Source: Shouchella xiaoxiensis (GTDB lineage: Bacteria > Bacillota > Bacilli > Bacillales > Bacillaceae_D). From it: a stretch of DNA of 64,000 nucleotides. The notes beneath the pieces were generated by a model, which had not been told where the DNA came from, ran no database searches, and was given only the letters and a program-made list of their open reading frames with translations. This document shows, in pieces, positions 36,399-46,203 of the stretch. The translations under genes were made by a program, and so were the position numbers. Where the stretch lies: NCBI RefSeq assembly GCF_016907895.1, contig NZ_JAFBCV010000012.1, positions 1-64,000 on the forward strand, in the 5' to 3' direction. Positions within the stretch are counted from its first letter, which is position 1; each line of letters begins with the position of its first letter.

Positions 36399-37901
36399 AT
36401 GAAGAAGACCTCTTTTTTGTCCTTCAACAAATCCTATGATTCATACGGATTATGTTTTTACCGGGATCGTGTTTTTGCTGATGGACTAACACCTACACAA
36501 TTATTCCAATCGTTTCAAGAAGAAGCTGTTTTCCTTTTAGAAAGCAATGATTCACAATCTGAGTGGTCCAACTTTTCATTTATTGGGCTTAATCCACTAT
36601 ATGAACTAATTGAATCAAATGGATCGTATTTAACCATTTGTTTAAAAACGAAACATACACTTGTTCAAGCAAGCACATTTCGTGAATGCTACGATCAATT
36701 TATAGCGATCTTACAGCCTGAGCCTATGCCACTTGACATTCCCTTTCAAGGAGGCGCTGTAGGTTATGTAAGTTATGATGCTGTTTTTGAAATGGAACCA
36801 AAACTAAAACGAACAGACAAGCAAAAATCAACGGTGCCGAAGCGTCATTTCGTATTCTGTGAAACAATCGTGGCGTTAAATGAACGAACAAAAGAATTAA
36901 CCATTGTTCACCACCTTCACACAAAAAAGGGTTTAGCCAAACAGGCATACGATACTGCAGAAAGTGAAGTTCAGTCATTGCTGCAGAAAGTCATAACGGC
37001 CAAGCCATTAGATTTATTGCCAATTAAAGCTGAAGGAGTAAATCCGCTTCCTTTTCAAGCAAACTATTCAAAAGAAACGTTTATGGCTGATGTTAATAGA
37101 GTGAAAAAGTACATTAAGCAAGGTGATGTTTTTCAAACGGTGTTATCGCAGCGGTTTGATATTGCTATTACTTGCTCGGGCTTTGAATTATACCGCGTTT
37201 TGCGATTAGTTAATCCTTCACCTTACTTGTTTTATTTAAAAATAGGGGAGAAAGAGATTATTGGAAGTTCCCCTGAGAAGTTAATTGAGGTTCGCGGTCA
37301 CCATCTGGAAATTCATCCAATTGCAGGGACGCGAAAACGAGGCTTAACGGAAGTCGAAGATCGAGCACTAGCTGAAGAGCTGTTGTCGGATGAAAAAGAA
37401 ATAGCTGAGCATACGATGCTTGTTGACCTTGCTCGAAATGATTTAGGTCGCGTGTCTGAATATGGAACGGTCAAAGTCGATTCGTTTCTGGAAATTGGCA
37501 GGTTTTCACACGTCATGCATCTATGCTCCAAAGTAACAGGTAAGCTTCGAGAGGACCAGACGGCGGAAGACGCTCTCCAAGCAGCATTTCCAGCAGGAAC
37601 ACTTTCAGGAGCGCCTAAAGTTCGAGCAATGGAGATTATTGAGGAGCTCGAACCAACCGAGAGAGGGATCTATGGAGGCGCCATCTGTTACCTTGATTAC
37701 AATGGACAGCTAGATTCATGTATTGCAATCCGAACGATTGTCTTGGAAGACGGGATTGCTTCTGTTCAAGCTGGAGCTGGAGTTGTAGCTGATTCAGACC
37801 CATTAAGTGAGTACGAAGAAACAATTAATAAAGCAAAAGCGATGATGAATGCCATTAACCAAGCTGAGCACCGTTTTGGTAAGGTGGTGTCTTATGATTA
37901 A
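36399..37901 (+). CDS. trpE: Anthranilate synthase component I
   Basis: Makes anthranilate from chorismate with the glutamine amidotransferase subunit. 500 residues; the tryptophan feedback element LLES is present near residue 46, and the chorismate-binding core includes HPIAGTRKRG, LVDLARNDLGR and SGAPKVRAMEII. ATG 36399 has AAGGAG 8 bases upstream. trpG is not in this operon; in Bacillus it is usually in the folate operon. The end overlaps trpD by 8 bases. Confidence 0.96.
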   Translation: MKKTSFLSFNKSYDSYGLCFYRDRVFADGLTPTQLFQSFQEEAVFLLESNDSQSEWSNFSFIGLNPLYELIESNGSYLTICLKTKHTLVQASTFRECYDQFIAILQPEPMPLDIPFQGGAVGYVSYDAVFEMEPKLKRTDKQKSTVPKRHFVFCETIVALNERTKELTIVHHLHTKKGLAKQAYDTAESEVQSLLQKVITAKPLDLLPIKAEGVNPLPFQANYSKETFMADVNRVKKYIKQGDVFQTVLSQRFDIAITCSGFELYRVLRLVNPSPYLFYLKIGEKEIIGSSPEKLIEVRGHHLEIHPIAGTRKRGLTEVEDRALAEELLSDEKEIAEHTMLVDLARNDLGRVSEYGTVKVDSFLEIGRFSHVMHLCSKVTGKLREDQTAEDALQAAFPAGTLSGAPKVRAMEIIEELEPTERGIYGGAICYLDYNGQLDSCIAIRTIVLEDGIASVQAGAGVVADSDPLSEYEETINKAKAMMNAINQAEHRFGKVVSYD

Positions 37902-38919
37902 GGAATTAATAAAAAAATGTATAAGCCAACAAACGTTAACTGAACAAGAGGCCAAGGCCGTTATGCTCGAAATGATGTCTGGAACATTAGCTGATAGTCA
38001 GATTGCTAGTTTACTAACAATTATGCGCTACCGTGGTGAAACAATTGAAGAGATTACTGGGTTCGCAAAAGCAATGCGTGAAGTCGCACAGGCATTTCCA
38101 TTGCAAAACGAGGGGCTCATTGATACGTGTGGAACAGGTGGAGATGAGTTAGGCACCTTCAATATCTCAACAGCAACTGCGATTGTGTTGGCATCACTTA
38201 ATGTTTCGGTTGCCAAACATGGCAATCGCTCCGTATCGTCAAAAAGCGGAAGTGCAGATGTTCTTGAACATTTAGGAATTGATATTGAAGCACCACTTGA
38301 GCAAGCAGCAAAAATGCTTGAAGAGCAGTCGTTATGTTTTTTGTACGCACCAATGTACCATCAGTCGATGCGCCATGTGAGCAAAGCCCGAAAAGAAATG
38401 GGCATTCGGACGATCTTTAATATTGTTGGTCCATTAACAAACCCTGCAAATGCGGACTACCAATTATTAGGTGTATATGACCATGAAGTTGCTAAGAAAT
38501 TGGGCAATTCCTTAATTGAATTAGGGACAACGCACTCTCTACTTGTAACAGGAGCAGATGGACTTGATGAATGTGCGATACATGGTGAAACAAAAGTGGT
38601 AGAAGTGAGAGAGAAGACCTTAACTACGTATCGCTTTGTTCCAGAAGATATGGGCTTAGAACGAGGGTGTTTAAGTGAGCTTCAAGTACAATCCCCCGCT
38701 GAAAGTGCGGCGTTAATTCAAGCCATTTTTGCCGGGACCGCTCCACAATCTGCCAGAGATATTGTTTGTTTAAACGTTGGAGCAGCTCTGTATGCACGCG
38801 ATCTAGTCGATTCAATTAAATCTGGAGTAAACAAAGCAAAAGAAGCGCTGGATTCAAAACGTACACTGACATTTTTAACTTATTTACAACAGTTAGATCG
38901 GGGGATTAAACATGCTTAA
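37894..38919 (+). CDS. trpD: Anthranilate phosphoribosyltransferase
   Basis: Transfers phosphoribose from PRPP to anthranilate. The motifs DTCGTGGDELGTFN and KHGNRSVSSKSGSADVLE are present. I choose ATG 37894 (SD AAGGTGG), which overlaps the trpE stop and gives 341 residues. Overlaps trpC by 8 bases. Confidence 0.95.
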   Translation: MIKELIKKCISQQTLTEQEAKAVMLEMMSGTLADSQIASLLTIMRYRGETIEEITGFAKAMREVAQAFPLQNEGLIDTCGTGGDELGTFNISTATAIVLASLNVSVAKHGNRSVSSKSGSADVLEHLGIDIEAPLEQAAKMLEEQSLCFLYAPMYHQSMRHVSKARKEMGIRTIFNIVGPLTNPANADYQLLGVYDHEVAKKLGNSLIELGTTHSLLVTGADGLDECAIHGETKVVEVREKTLTTYRFVPEDMGLERGCLSELQVQSPAESAALIQAIFAGTAPQSARDIVCLNVGAALYARDLVDSIKSGVNKAKEALDSKRTLTFLTYLQQLDRGIKHA

Positions 38920-39670
38920 CGCTATTTTAAAGTCAAAGCAACGTGAGATTGAAACGCTTCAGCAGCCTGAACGACAGATGTTTGAACGGAAATCCTTGAT
39001 TGAAAGCTTAAGGTCCCCGGTTCATGCGCTTGGCTTAATTGCTGAAATCAAACAAGCGTCTCCATCTAAGGGGCTAATTGTCGACTCAATTAATCCGCAA
39101 CAAATTGCAATGGACTATGAAAGAGCTGGTGCATCTGCTATTAGTGTCTTAACAGATGAGCCCTTTTTTAAAGGAAACAAAGCCTATATTGCGGAAGTAA
39201 AACAGGCTGTTCAACTTCCTGTATTAAGAAAAGATTTTATTCTTTCTGAACAGCAAGTAGAAGAAACAGCAAGGTTAGGCGCTGACGCAATGCTGCTAAT
39301 TGCTGGGACCGTATCAATGACGAAGCTTAAGCAATTGTATCAAGAAGCTTATAATCAAGGATTAGAATGTCTAGTTGAAGTTCATAGCGCGGAAGAGCTG
39401 AGAGCTGTTTTGTTACATTTCGAGCCAGAAGTGATAGGGATTAATAACCGCAATTTAAATACGTTTGAGACATCGATTAAACAAACGGAATTAGTAGCAC
39501 CTGAAGTACCTGAAACAAGTTTACTTGTGTCAGAGAGCGGCATTCATACAGCAGATGATGTACAACAAGTGCAAGCAGCGGGTGCACAAGCGTTGTTAAT
39601 TGGTGAACTGCTCATGAGACAACTGGATAAAGGGGCAACAATACGTCAGCTCTTTCGTAAGTGTTTGTAA
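38912..39670 (+). CDS. trpC: Indole-3-glycerol phosphate synthase
   Basis: Closes the indole ring from CdRP. 252-residue TIM barrel with EIKQASPSKG (catalytic lysine), VLRKDF, EVHSAEEL and GINNRNLNTFE. Starts within trpD behind GGGGGAT and ends next to the trpF start with no gap. Confidence 0.95.
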   Translation: MLNAILKSKQREIETLQQPERQMFERKSLIESLRSPVHALGLIAEIKQASPSKGLIVDSINPQQIAMDYERAGASAISVLTDEPFFKGNKAYIAEVKQAVQLPVLRKDFILSEQQVEETARLGADAMLLIAGTVSMTKLKQLYQEAYNQGLECLVEVHSAEELRAVLLHFEPEVIGINNRNLNTFETSIKQTELVAPEVPETSLLVSESGIHTADDVQQVQAAGAQALLIGELLMRQLDKGATIRQLFRKCL

Positions 39671-40327
39671 ATGAAGCTAAAATACTGTGGGCTTCATTCA
39701 AAAGAAGATGTTGAGAATGCCGTTCGCTCTAGCTGTGATTATCTTGGTTTTGTATTTGCAAAAAGCAAAAGACAAGTGGACGTGGCTGATGTACAAAGAT
39801 GGCTAGTAGACTTCCCTGCTTTAGCACAGCAGAAAGTAGCATTGTTTGTTCATGAATTGCCTCAAACAATTGGACAGATTGTACGTACTGGTCAGTTTGA
39901 TATTGTTCAGCTGCACGGAAACGAAAGCGTTGCTGATGTTTGGGATATCAGGGCAGAACTTAGCGACGTTCTCATATGGAAAGTCATACATGATAGCGAG
40001 CATGCTTTAGATGTGATGAAGCAGTTTGAAGGTGCAGTAGATGGATACATCGTTGATCAAAAAGGACTAACAGCTTGGGGTGGCACTGGTCAATCGTTTG
40101 ATTGGAGTCGAGTTTCTCTTTATCAAGCAGAAGGCGAAAGACAGGGGCTTCCGGTTATGATTGCTGGTGGTGTTAATCCAGATAATATAGCAAGCTTAGT
40201 CCGTCTGAATCCGGATGGAATTGATATCTCGAGTGGGATTGAGTCAAATGGAAGAAAGTCTAAGGCAAAAATGAAGCTGATTGAGAAGGAAGTGTGTAAA
40301 CATGACGATTCTAACAATGCCAGATGA
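39671..40327 (+). CDS. trpF: Phosphoribosylanthranilate isomerase
   Basis: Amadori rearrangement of PRA to CdRP. 218 residues; the usual KICG motif reads [11 protein letters not shown] here, with catalytic C6, and [10 protein letters not shown] forms the phosphate site. Starts immediately after the trpC stop and overlaps trpB by 26 bases. The family match is clear despite fairly diverged sequence. Confidence 0.93.
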   Translation: MKLKYCGLHSKEDVENAVRSSCDYLGFVFAKSKRQVDVADVQRWLVDFPALAQQKVALFVHELPQTIGQIVRTGQFDIVQLHGNESVADVWDIRAELSDVLIWKVIHDSEHALDVMKQFEGAVDGYIVDQKGLTAWGGTGQSFDWSRVSLYQAEGERQGLPVMIAGGVNPDNIASLVRLNPDGIDISSGIESNGRKSKAKMKLIEKEVCKHDDSNNAR

Positions 40328-41510
40328 ACGTGGGCGCTTCGGAGAATTTGGCGGGCAATACGTACCCGAAACACTCATGAGTGCAATAGAAGAATTAGAA
40401 ATCGGGTTTAATGAAGCAATCGTAGACACTGCATTTCAATCCGAACTTGCGGAGCGATTAGCCGATTTTGCTGGACGTGAAACGCCGCTTACTTTTGCTG
40501 AGAACCTCAGTCGAGAAATTGCTGGCGCGCAAATTTATCTAAAACGAGAAGACTTGGTGCATACAGGTGCACATAAGTTAAACAATGCTCTTGGTCAAGC
40601 TCTATTAGCCAAACGAATGGGCAAGCAAAAGCTTGTTGCTGAAACGGGAGCTGGCCAACACGGTGTAGCAACAGCAACTGTCGCCGCTAAGTTTGGAATG
40701 GAATGCTTGATTTACATGGGTGAAGAAGATATGAAACGCCAACAATTAAATGTGTTAAGAATGGAATTGCTCGGAGCCACCGTTATTCCAGCCGTTACAG
40801 GTAGTAAAACATTAAAAGATGCGACGAACGAAGCGATTCGTCATTGGGTAGCGCATGCAGAGGATACGTTTTATTTAATTGGATCGGTCGTTGGCCCACA
40901 TCCGTATCCTAAGATTGTGCGAACGTTTCAACGGATTATCGGTGATGAATCAAGAAAACAATTCATCAATCAAACCGGAAAGTTACCATCTTCAATTGTT
41001 GCATGTGTCGGTGGAGGTAGTAATGCTATCGGAATGTTTTATCCGTTTTTGGCGGATGTAGACGTAGATTTAATCGGTGTAGAAGCAGCAGGACTTGGAG
41101 TTAATACGCATCAGCATGCAGCAACGATAACCAAAGGTTCAAAAGGTATTATTCATGGTTCATTAACTTACTTATTGCAGGATGAACATGGACAAATTAC
41201 GGAACCTTATTCCATTTCTGCTGGACTGGACTATCCAGGAGTGGGACCGGAGCACGCCTATTTAGCCGATCAAAATCGTGTTGAATACAAAGCCATTACA
41301 GATCTTGAGGCTCTTGACGCTTTAAAAAAACTAGCCGAACAAGAAGGGATCATTTGCGCATTGGAATCTGCCCATGCGGTTGCTGAAGCATTAAAAGAAG
41401 CCAAAAAACGATCAGCAGAAGAGACGGTCTTAATTTGTTTATCTGGACGTGGTGATAAGGATATGCATACGCTGCAACAACGGCTAAAGGAGGAGGGAAA
41501 TCATGTCTGA
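40302..41510 (+). CDS. trpB: Tryptophan synthase beta chain
   Basis: PLP-dependent condensation of indole and serine. PLP lysine K92 is in [13 protein letters not shown], and the phosphate loop [10 protein letters not shown] is intact. Start ATG 40302, with GAAGGAAG upstream, gives 402 residues; the 7-residue extension at 40281 is not needed. Overlaps trpF and trpA, so translation is coupled. Confidence 0.96.
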   Translation: MTILTMPDERGRFGEFGGQYVPETLMSAIEELEIGFNEAIVDTAFQSELAERLADFAGRETPLTFAENLSREIAGAQIYLKREDLVHTGAHKLNNALGQALLAKRMGKQKLVAETGAGQHGVATATVAAKFGMECLIYMGEEDMKRQQLNVLRMELLGATVIPAVTGSKTLKDATNEAIRHWVAHAEDTFYLIGSVVGPHPYPKIVRTFQRIIGDESRKQFINQTGKLPSSIVACVGGGSNAIGMFYPFLADVDVDLIGVEAAGLGVNTHQHAATITKGSKGIIHGSLTYLLQDEHGQITEPYSISAGLDYPGVGPEHAYLADQNRVEYKAITDLEALDALKKLAEQEGIICALESAHAVAEALKEAKKRSAEETVLICLSGRGDKDMHTLQQRLKEEGNHV

Positions 41511-42312
41511 ACGCTTAAGAAAAGCGGTTACTAAAGAAAAGTTATTCATTCCATTCATAACCGCGGGTGATCCGACAATTGAAGCGACGATTGAGCTTGC
41601 TCTTTCTTTGGAAAGAGCCGGAGCTGATGTGATTGAACTTGGTATCCCTTATTCAGATCCATTGGCTGATGGCCCAGTCATTCAAGCAGCTTCTAAACGA
41701 GCACTTACTGCAGGAATGACGTTTGCTAAGGCGCTAGAGATGGTTTCAAAATTAAGGGAGCGAGGGCTTAACGCTCCTGTTATATTGTTTACGTATGCCA
41801 ACCCCCTACTTCAATATGGCTTTACTCAATTCGTGAATGAAGCTAGCGCTTTTGGTGTTGATGGAATACTAGTCCCAGATTTACCGTTTGAGGAAAGTGA
41901 AGAATTTGGCGATATTTGTGCCAAAGAAGATCTTGCACTTATTTCTTTAGTTGCGCCGACCTCAAAGGAGCGTGTTGAAAAAATTGCCTCATCAGCCAAA
42001 GGTTTTCTTTACTGTGTATCCTCACTCGGTGTGACTGGTACAAGAAATGAACTTCACCCAGACTTAAAACAATTTTTACAGGTTGTAAAAAATTCCGCAT
42101 CGATTCCGTGTGTTGTTGGATTTGGTGTAAGTCAAGCAGATCAAGTTGAAGAAATAAATCGTTACGCAGATGGTGTTGTTGTTGGGAGTGCGATTGTAAA
42201 ACAAATAGGAAGCTTAACGAATGAGTTAAGTCAACCAGAGTCTAGGTCGGCAGCAGTTGCTAAGGTTGAAGCATTTGTTAAACAACTGCACCAACCAGTT
42301 GCTTCAAGGTAA
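41503..42312 (+). CDS. trpA: Tryptophan synthase alpha chain
   Basis: Cleaves indole-3-glycerol phosphate to indole. Catalytic E45 ([11 protein letters not shown]) and D56 (LADGPVIQ) are present. 269 residues. ATG 41503 overlaps trpB and has AAAGGAGGA upstream. Last trp gene; hisC follows after 67 bases. Confidence 0.96.
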   Translation: MSERLRKAVTKEKLFIPFITAGDPTIEATIELALSLERAGADVIELGIPYSDPLADGPVIQAASKRALTAGMTFAKALEMVSKLRERGLNAPVILFTYANPLLQYGFTQFVNEASAFGVDGILVPDLPFEESEEFGDICAKEDLALISLVAPTSKERVEKIASSAKGFLYCVSSLGVTGTRNELHPDLKQFLQVVKNSASIPCVVGFGVSQADQVEEINRYADGVVVGSAIVKQIGSLTNELSQPESRSAAVAKVEAFVKQLHQPVASR

Positions 42313-42379
42313 ATTAATCTTGCCAGTCTGATGCATTTTTCGTAGGATACTAGTAAGACATTTGAAGGCGGTGAACGAT

Positions 42380-43486
42380 TTGATTACGAAGAAACAAATT
42401 CAAGGATTACCAGCATATGCTCCTGGTAAACCAATCGAAGATGTAAAGCGTGAATTTAATTTAACGAATGTGGTAAAAATGGCTTCAAATGAAAATCCCT
42501 ATGGTGCCTCTCCTAAAGTGGCTGAAGCCATTACGGCTGCAGCGACTGAAACGGCGGTTTATCCAGACGGTTATGGAACGCAGTTACGCCATGCTTTGGC
42601 AGAGAAACACAGTGTGTCAGAAAAGCAGATTATCTTAGGTAACGGCTCTGATGAAGTGATTCAGTTCTTGTGTCGTTCTTACTTAACAGCGGAAACAAAC
42701 ACCATTATGGCTACTCCTTCATTTTCGCAGTATAAATTAAATGCAACAATTGAAGGAACGACCACGATTGAAGTTCCGGTGAGAGCGGATGGCTCACATG
42801 ATCTGGACGCAATGCTTCATCAGGTCAATGAACAAACGCGAATTATCTGGGTTTGTAATCCAAATAATCCGAACGGGGTTGCGATTGATAAAGAAACGTT
42901 TTTTTCTTTCTTAAAAGCTGTTCCCGATCATTGCCTCGTTGTTTCGGATGAAGCTTATTTTGAATATGTTGAAGATGATGCATACCCAGATACAATTTCT
43001 TTGTTAGACCAGTTTCCTCAGCTCGTTATTTTGCGAACGTTTTCCAAAGCATACGGACTTGCTGGGCTTAGAATAGGCTATGGAATTACAAGTGAGACCA
43101 TTGCTCAAGCAGTAGATCCTGTGCGTCCACCTTTTAATAATAACGTGATTGGACATGCAGCAGCCTTGGCCGCTCTAAAAGATGAGGCATTTATTCAATC
43201 TTGTCGCCAAAAGAACAGGGAAGAGCGAGAGAAAATTCGTGCTTTCTTTGAAGAAAGAGGTATGTTTGTCTATCCATCTGAGACCAATTTCTTATTAATT
43301 GAGACAGGTATTCCAGGAAATAAGCTGTTCCAAGCTTTCTTAGAAAAAGGGTTTATCTTAAGATCTGGAGAAGCGCTAGGTTATCCAACAGGAATACGCA
43401 TCTCGATTGGAAGTGCAGTGGAAAACAAAGCGTTTTTAGAAGTAGCACCATCTGTATTCGATTCATTATCCAATGAAATGAGATAG
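42380..43486 (+). CDS. hisC: Histidinol-phosphate / aromatic aminotransferase
   Basis: Class II PLP aminotransferase used both in histidine synthesis and for prephenate or phenylpyruvate transamination, which explains its place in the aromatic operon. MASNENPYGASP lies near the start, the PLP lysine is in FSKAYGLAGLRIGY, and the arginine clamp in GIRISIG. I prefer the TTG at 42380, 5 bases after GGTGA, giving 368 residues. TTG 42362 and GTG 42371 are alternatives. Confidence 0.93.
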   Translation: MITKKQIQGLPAYAPGKPIEDVKREFNLTNVVKMASNENPYGASPKVAEAITAAATETAVYPDGYGTQLRHALAEKHSVSEKQIILGNGSDEVIQFLCRSYLTAETNTIMATPSFSQYKLNATIEGTTTIEVPVRADGSHDLDAMLHQVNEQTRIIWVCNPNNPNGVAIDKETFFSFLKAVPDHCLVVSDEAYFEYVEDDAYPDTISLLDQFPQLVILRTFSKAYGLAGLRIGYGITSETIAQAVDPVRPPFNNNVIGHAAALAALKDEAFIQSCRQKNREEREKIRAFFEERGMFVYPSETNFLLIETGIPGNKLFQAFLEKGFILRSGEALGYPTGIRISIGSAVENKAFLEVAPSVFDSLSNEMR

Positions 43487-43511
43487 GTGTTTGTGGAGTG
43501 GAGGGAACAAA

Positions 43512-44600
43512 TTGAAAGACATTTTTATTATTGGTTTAGGGTTAATTGGTGGGTCAATTTCACTTGCGATAAAAAAAGAAGATTCGTTTCATGTAAAGGG
43601 ATTTGACCTTTCTGCAGAACAGCTAAGGATGGCGAAATCTCTTGGTGTGATCGATGAAAAAGTGAAATCGATAGAAGAAGGCGCGGTTCATGCAGACCTT
43701 ATTGTTTTAGCCGTCCCGGTCGCCCAGACAATTGAGCTTATTCAGCAATTAAATCAATTGGACTTAAAAAAAGACGTTATCATTACAGATGTCGGCTCAA
43801 CAAAGCAAGAAATTGTGCAAGCTGCGGCTCAGTTGAATGAATCGATTACGTTTATTGGTGGTCATCCAATGGCTGGCTCGCATAAATCAGGAGTGGAAGC
43901 AGCAAAAGCCCATTTATTCGAAAATGCTTTTTATATTTTTACGCCAACAGCCACCGTTGATCGAGAACAGTTAATCACATTAAAGAATGTTCTCAAGCAT
44001 ACCAAAGCGCGTTTCTTGCAAATGGATGCAAAGCAACATGATAAATTGGTTGGTGCTGTAAGCCATTTTCCCCATATAATTGCGGCAAGCCTTGTTCATC
44101 AACTTGAAAAACTGCAAGAAACAGACCCGGGTGTGACAAGACTTGCAGCTGGCGGATTCCGTGATATCACTCGAATTGCATCGTCCAGTCCTGTTATGTG
44201 GCGTGATATTTTATTACATAATCAAGAAGAATTGCTTCACTTATTTGATCAATGGCAGAACGAAATGAATCGAGCTCGAAACCTTGTTCAGGATGGGGAC
44301 GGTGAAGGTCTTTTAACCTTTTTCCAACAAGCAAGGTCGTTTCGTGAAGGTCTGCCTCAGCGGAACAAAGGCGCAATTCCTGCTTTTTACGATTTGTTTG
44401 TTGATGTACCGGACCACCCTGGCGTCATTTCTGATGTAACCTATATTCTCGCTGAACACGAAATTAGCTTAACGAACATCCGCATTCTTGAAGCGAGAGA
44501 AGATATCATGGGTGTGCTTCGTTTAAGTTTTCGTTCAGAAATGGATCGCGATCTTGCGAAGAAAGCTTTAAAAAAACGCTTATATGAGACATATGAGTAA
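43512..44600 (+). CDS. tyrA: Prephenate dehydrogenase with ACT domain
   Basis: Oxidatively decarboxylates prephenate to 4-hydroxyphenylpyruvate. N-terminal NAD motif GLGLIGGS, then the catalytic histidine in GGHPMAGSHKSG and the helical dimer domain; a C-terminal ACT domain (about 292-362, VDVPDHPGVISDVT) likely mediates tyrosine feedback. TTG 43512 is the start with GGAGGG 7 bases upstream, giving 362 residues. Confidence 0.93.
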   Translation: MKDIFIIGLGLIGGSISLAIKKEDSFHVKGFDLSAEQLRMAKSLGVIDEKVKSIEEGAVHADLIVLAVPVAQTIELIQQLNQLDLKKDVIITDVGSTKQEIVQAAAQLNESITFIGGHPMAGSHKSGVEAAKAHLFENAFYIFTPTATVDREQLITLKNVLKHTKARFLQMDAKQHDKLVGAVSHFPHIIAASLVHQLEKLQETDPGVTRLAAGGFRDITRIASSSPVMWRDILLHNQEELLHLFDQWQNEMNRARNLVQDGDGEGLLTFFQQARSFREGLPQRNKGAIPAFYDLFVDVPDHPGVISDVTYILAEHEISLTNIRILEAREDIMGVLRLSFRSEMDRDLAKKALKKRLYETYE

Positions 44601-44615
44601 ACGAAAGGTGTTGGA

Positions 44616-45917
44616 ATGATGGCTGAGTATTTAAAGCTCCTTTCTGCTGTCAATTCACCGTTATCCGGCGAACTGGTTGTTCCAGGAGATAAATCGATTT
44701 CGCACCGAGCCGTGATGTTTGGTGCCATGGCAAAGGGTACGACCACCATCACTGGTTTTTTAGCTGGGGAAGATTGTTTGAGTACGATTGCTTGCTTTCG
44801 AAAAATGGGTGTAATTATTGAACAGCATGAGACCTCGGTATCGGTAGAAGGAAAAGGAATCGATGGTTTGCTCGAGCCGGAAGCGGTACTTGATGTTGGT
44901 AACTCTGGAACAACAACACGCTTAATGCTCGGAATTCTTGCAGGTAGACCGTTTCATTCGGTTGTAGTAGGGGATGAATCAATTGCAACTCGTCCTATGA
45001 AGCGCGTTGTTGACCCGCTTCAACAAATGGGAGCTGTGATTGACGGGAGAGATGGGGGTGACAAAACACCTCTTTCCATCCGAGGTGGTGCATTAGATGC
45101 CATTACGTATCAAATGCCTGTTGCAAGTGCGCAAGTTAAGTCGGCCTTGATGTTAGCTGGTCTGCAAGCAAGAGGAACCACGACAATAAAAGAAGTGCAA
45201 CAAACAAGAGATCATACGGAACAGATGCTTGAACAATTTGGTGTAAAAATTGAACGTGAAAAGCTTGAGATCTCAATTGAAGGCGGGCAAACGCTAAAGG
45301 CAACGAATGTCATTGTGCCTGCCGATATATCATCTGCTGCTTTTTTTCTAGTTGGAGCATGTATGGTGGAAGGAAGTCAGATCTCGCTTCAACGCGTTGG
45401 TTTGAATCCAACGAGAGCTGGGATCATTAATGTACTAAAACGTTCAGGTGCAGCCATTGAGATTGAAGAAGACTTAACAGCTACAGGAGAGCCGTACGGA
45501 ACAATTCGGATAAAAGCAACTGAATTAAAGCCATTTGTGATTGAAGGGGATGATATCCCTACATTAATTGACGAAATCCCTGTATTAGCCGTATTAGCGA
45601 CACAAATTAATGGAACAAGTATGATTCGTGATGCTGAAGAGCTAAAAGTAAAAGAAACAAATCGAATTGATACAGTCGTTAGTGAACTTAAACAGCTGGG
45701 TGCTGATATTGAAGCGACGGAAGATGGCATGATTATCAGAGGCGGTACGCCCCTCACAGGTGGCGTAGTTGACTCTCATGGAGACCATCGAATTGGAATG
45801 GCGATGGCAATCGCCGCACTTGTTGCTAAAGGGAATGTTTCATTAAAGAATAGTGAAGCGATTCAAGTGTCATACCCCTCATTCTTTAGTGATTTAACTA
45901 GATTAATCGAACGCTAA
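44616..45917 (+). CDS. aroE: EPSP synthase (3-phosphoshikimate 1-carboxyvinyltransferase)
   Basis: Penultimate step to chorismate. 433 residues with [11 protein letters not shown], the PEP/glyphosate loop [34 protein letters not shown] and [10 protein letters not shown]. Named aroE in Bacillus (aroA in E. coli). ATG 44616 is followed by a second ATG at 44619, and either could be used. Last gene of the aromatic supraoperon, closed by a strong terminator. Confidence 0.96.
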   Translation: MMAEYLKLLSAVNSPLSGELVVPGDKSISHRAVMFGAMAKGTTTITGFLAGEDCLSTIACFRKMGVIIEQHETSVSVEGKGIDGLLEPEAVLDVGNSGTTTRLMLGILAGRPFHSVVVGDESIATRPMKRVVDPLQQMGAVIDGRDGGDKTPLSIRGGALDAITYQMPVASAQVKSALMLAGLQARGTTTIKEVQQTRDHTEQMLEQFGVKIEREKLEISIEGGQTLKATNVIVPADISSAAFFLVGACMVEGSQISLQRVGLNPTRAGIINVLKRSGAAIEIEEDLTATGEPYGTIRIKATELKPFVIEGDDIPTLIDEIPVLAVLATQINGTSMIRDAEELKVKETNRIDTVVSELKQLGADIEATEDGMIIRGGTPLTGGVVDSHGDHRIGMAMAIAALVAKGNVSLKNSEAIQVSYPSFFSDLTRLIER

Positions 45918-45955
45918 AAAAGCGAGCTCTGACCTTTATCAGAGCTCGCTTTTTA
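45917..45955 (+). terminator. Rho-independent terminator of the aromatic supraoperon
   Basis: AAAAAGCGAGCTCTGA pairs with TCAGAGCTCGCTTTTT around CCTTTA. Confidence 0.92.
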
Positions 45956-45964
45956 TAAAAAAAT

Positions 45965-46002
45965 AACCCATTTTGTAAACGAAAGCGTTTACAAAATGGG
46001 TT
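45965..46002. repeat. 17-bp perfect palindrome with a cre-like core
   Basis: AACCCATTTTGTAAACG (45965-45981) and CGTTTACAAAATGGGTT (45986-46002) are perfect inverted repeats around AAAG. The centre CGAAAGCGTTTACA is one base off the CcpA cre consensus. There is no proper T tract, so it is not an obvious terminator, though it could be a second one behind aroE or an operator for ypiA. Confidence 0.85.
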
Positions 46003-46141
46003 TAGCTATTGCAGCTAAAATGTATGGATAGGAGTGGAGAGAAACCATACGCTAATTAGAGAATAATAAAAAACGCTTACAAAGTCAACACCATTCTTAA
46101 AAATATAAAAATTATTTCATTTCTATAGGCGAACAGAATGG

Positions 46142-46169
46142 TTGAATCGTTTGGATTGCTTACTATAAA
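46142..46169 (+). promoter_or_regulatory. Candidate sigma-A promoter of ypiA
   Basis: TTGAAT (46142-46147) and TATAAA (46164-46169), spacer 16, 35 bases before the ypiA start. Confidence 0.5.
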
Positions 46170-46203
46170 ATAGAGGAAAGTGTTCTTAAAGGAGAAAACA
46201 ATC

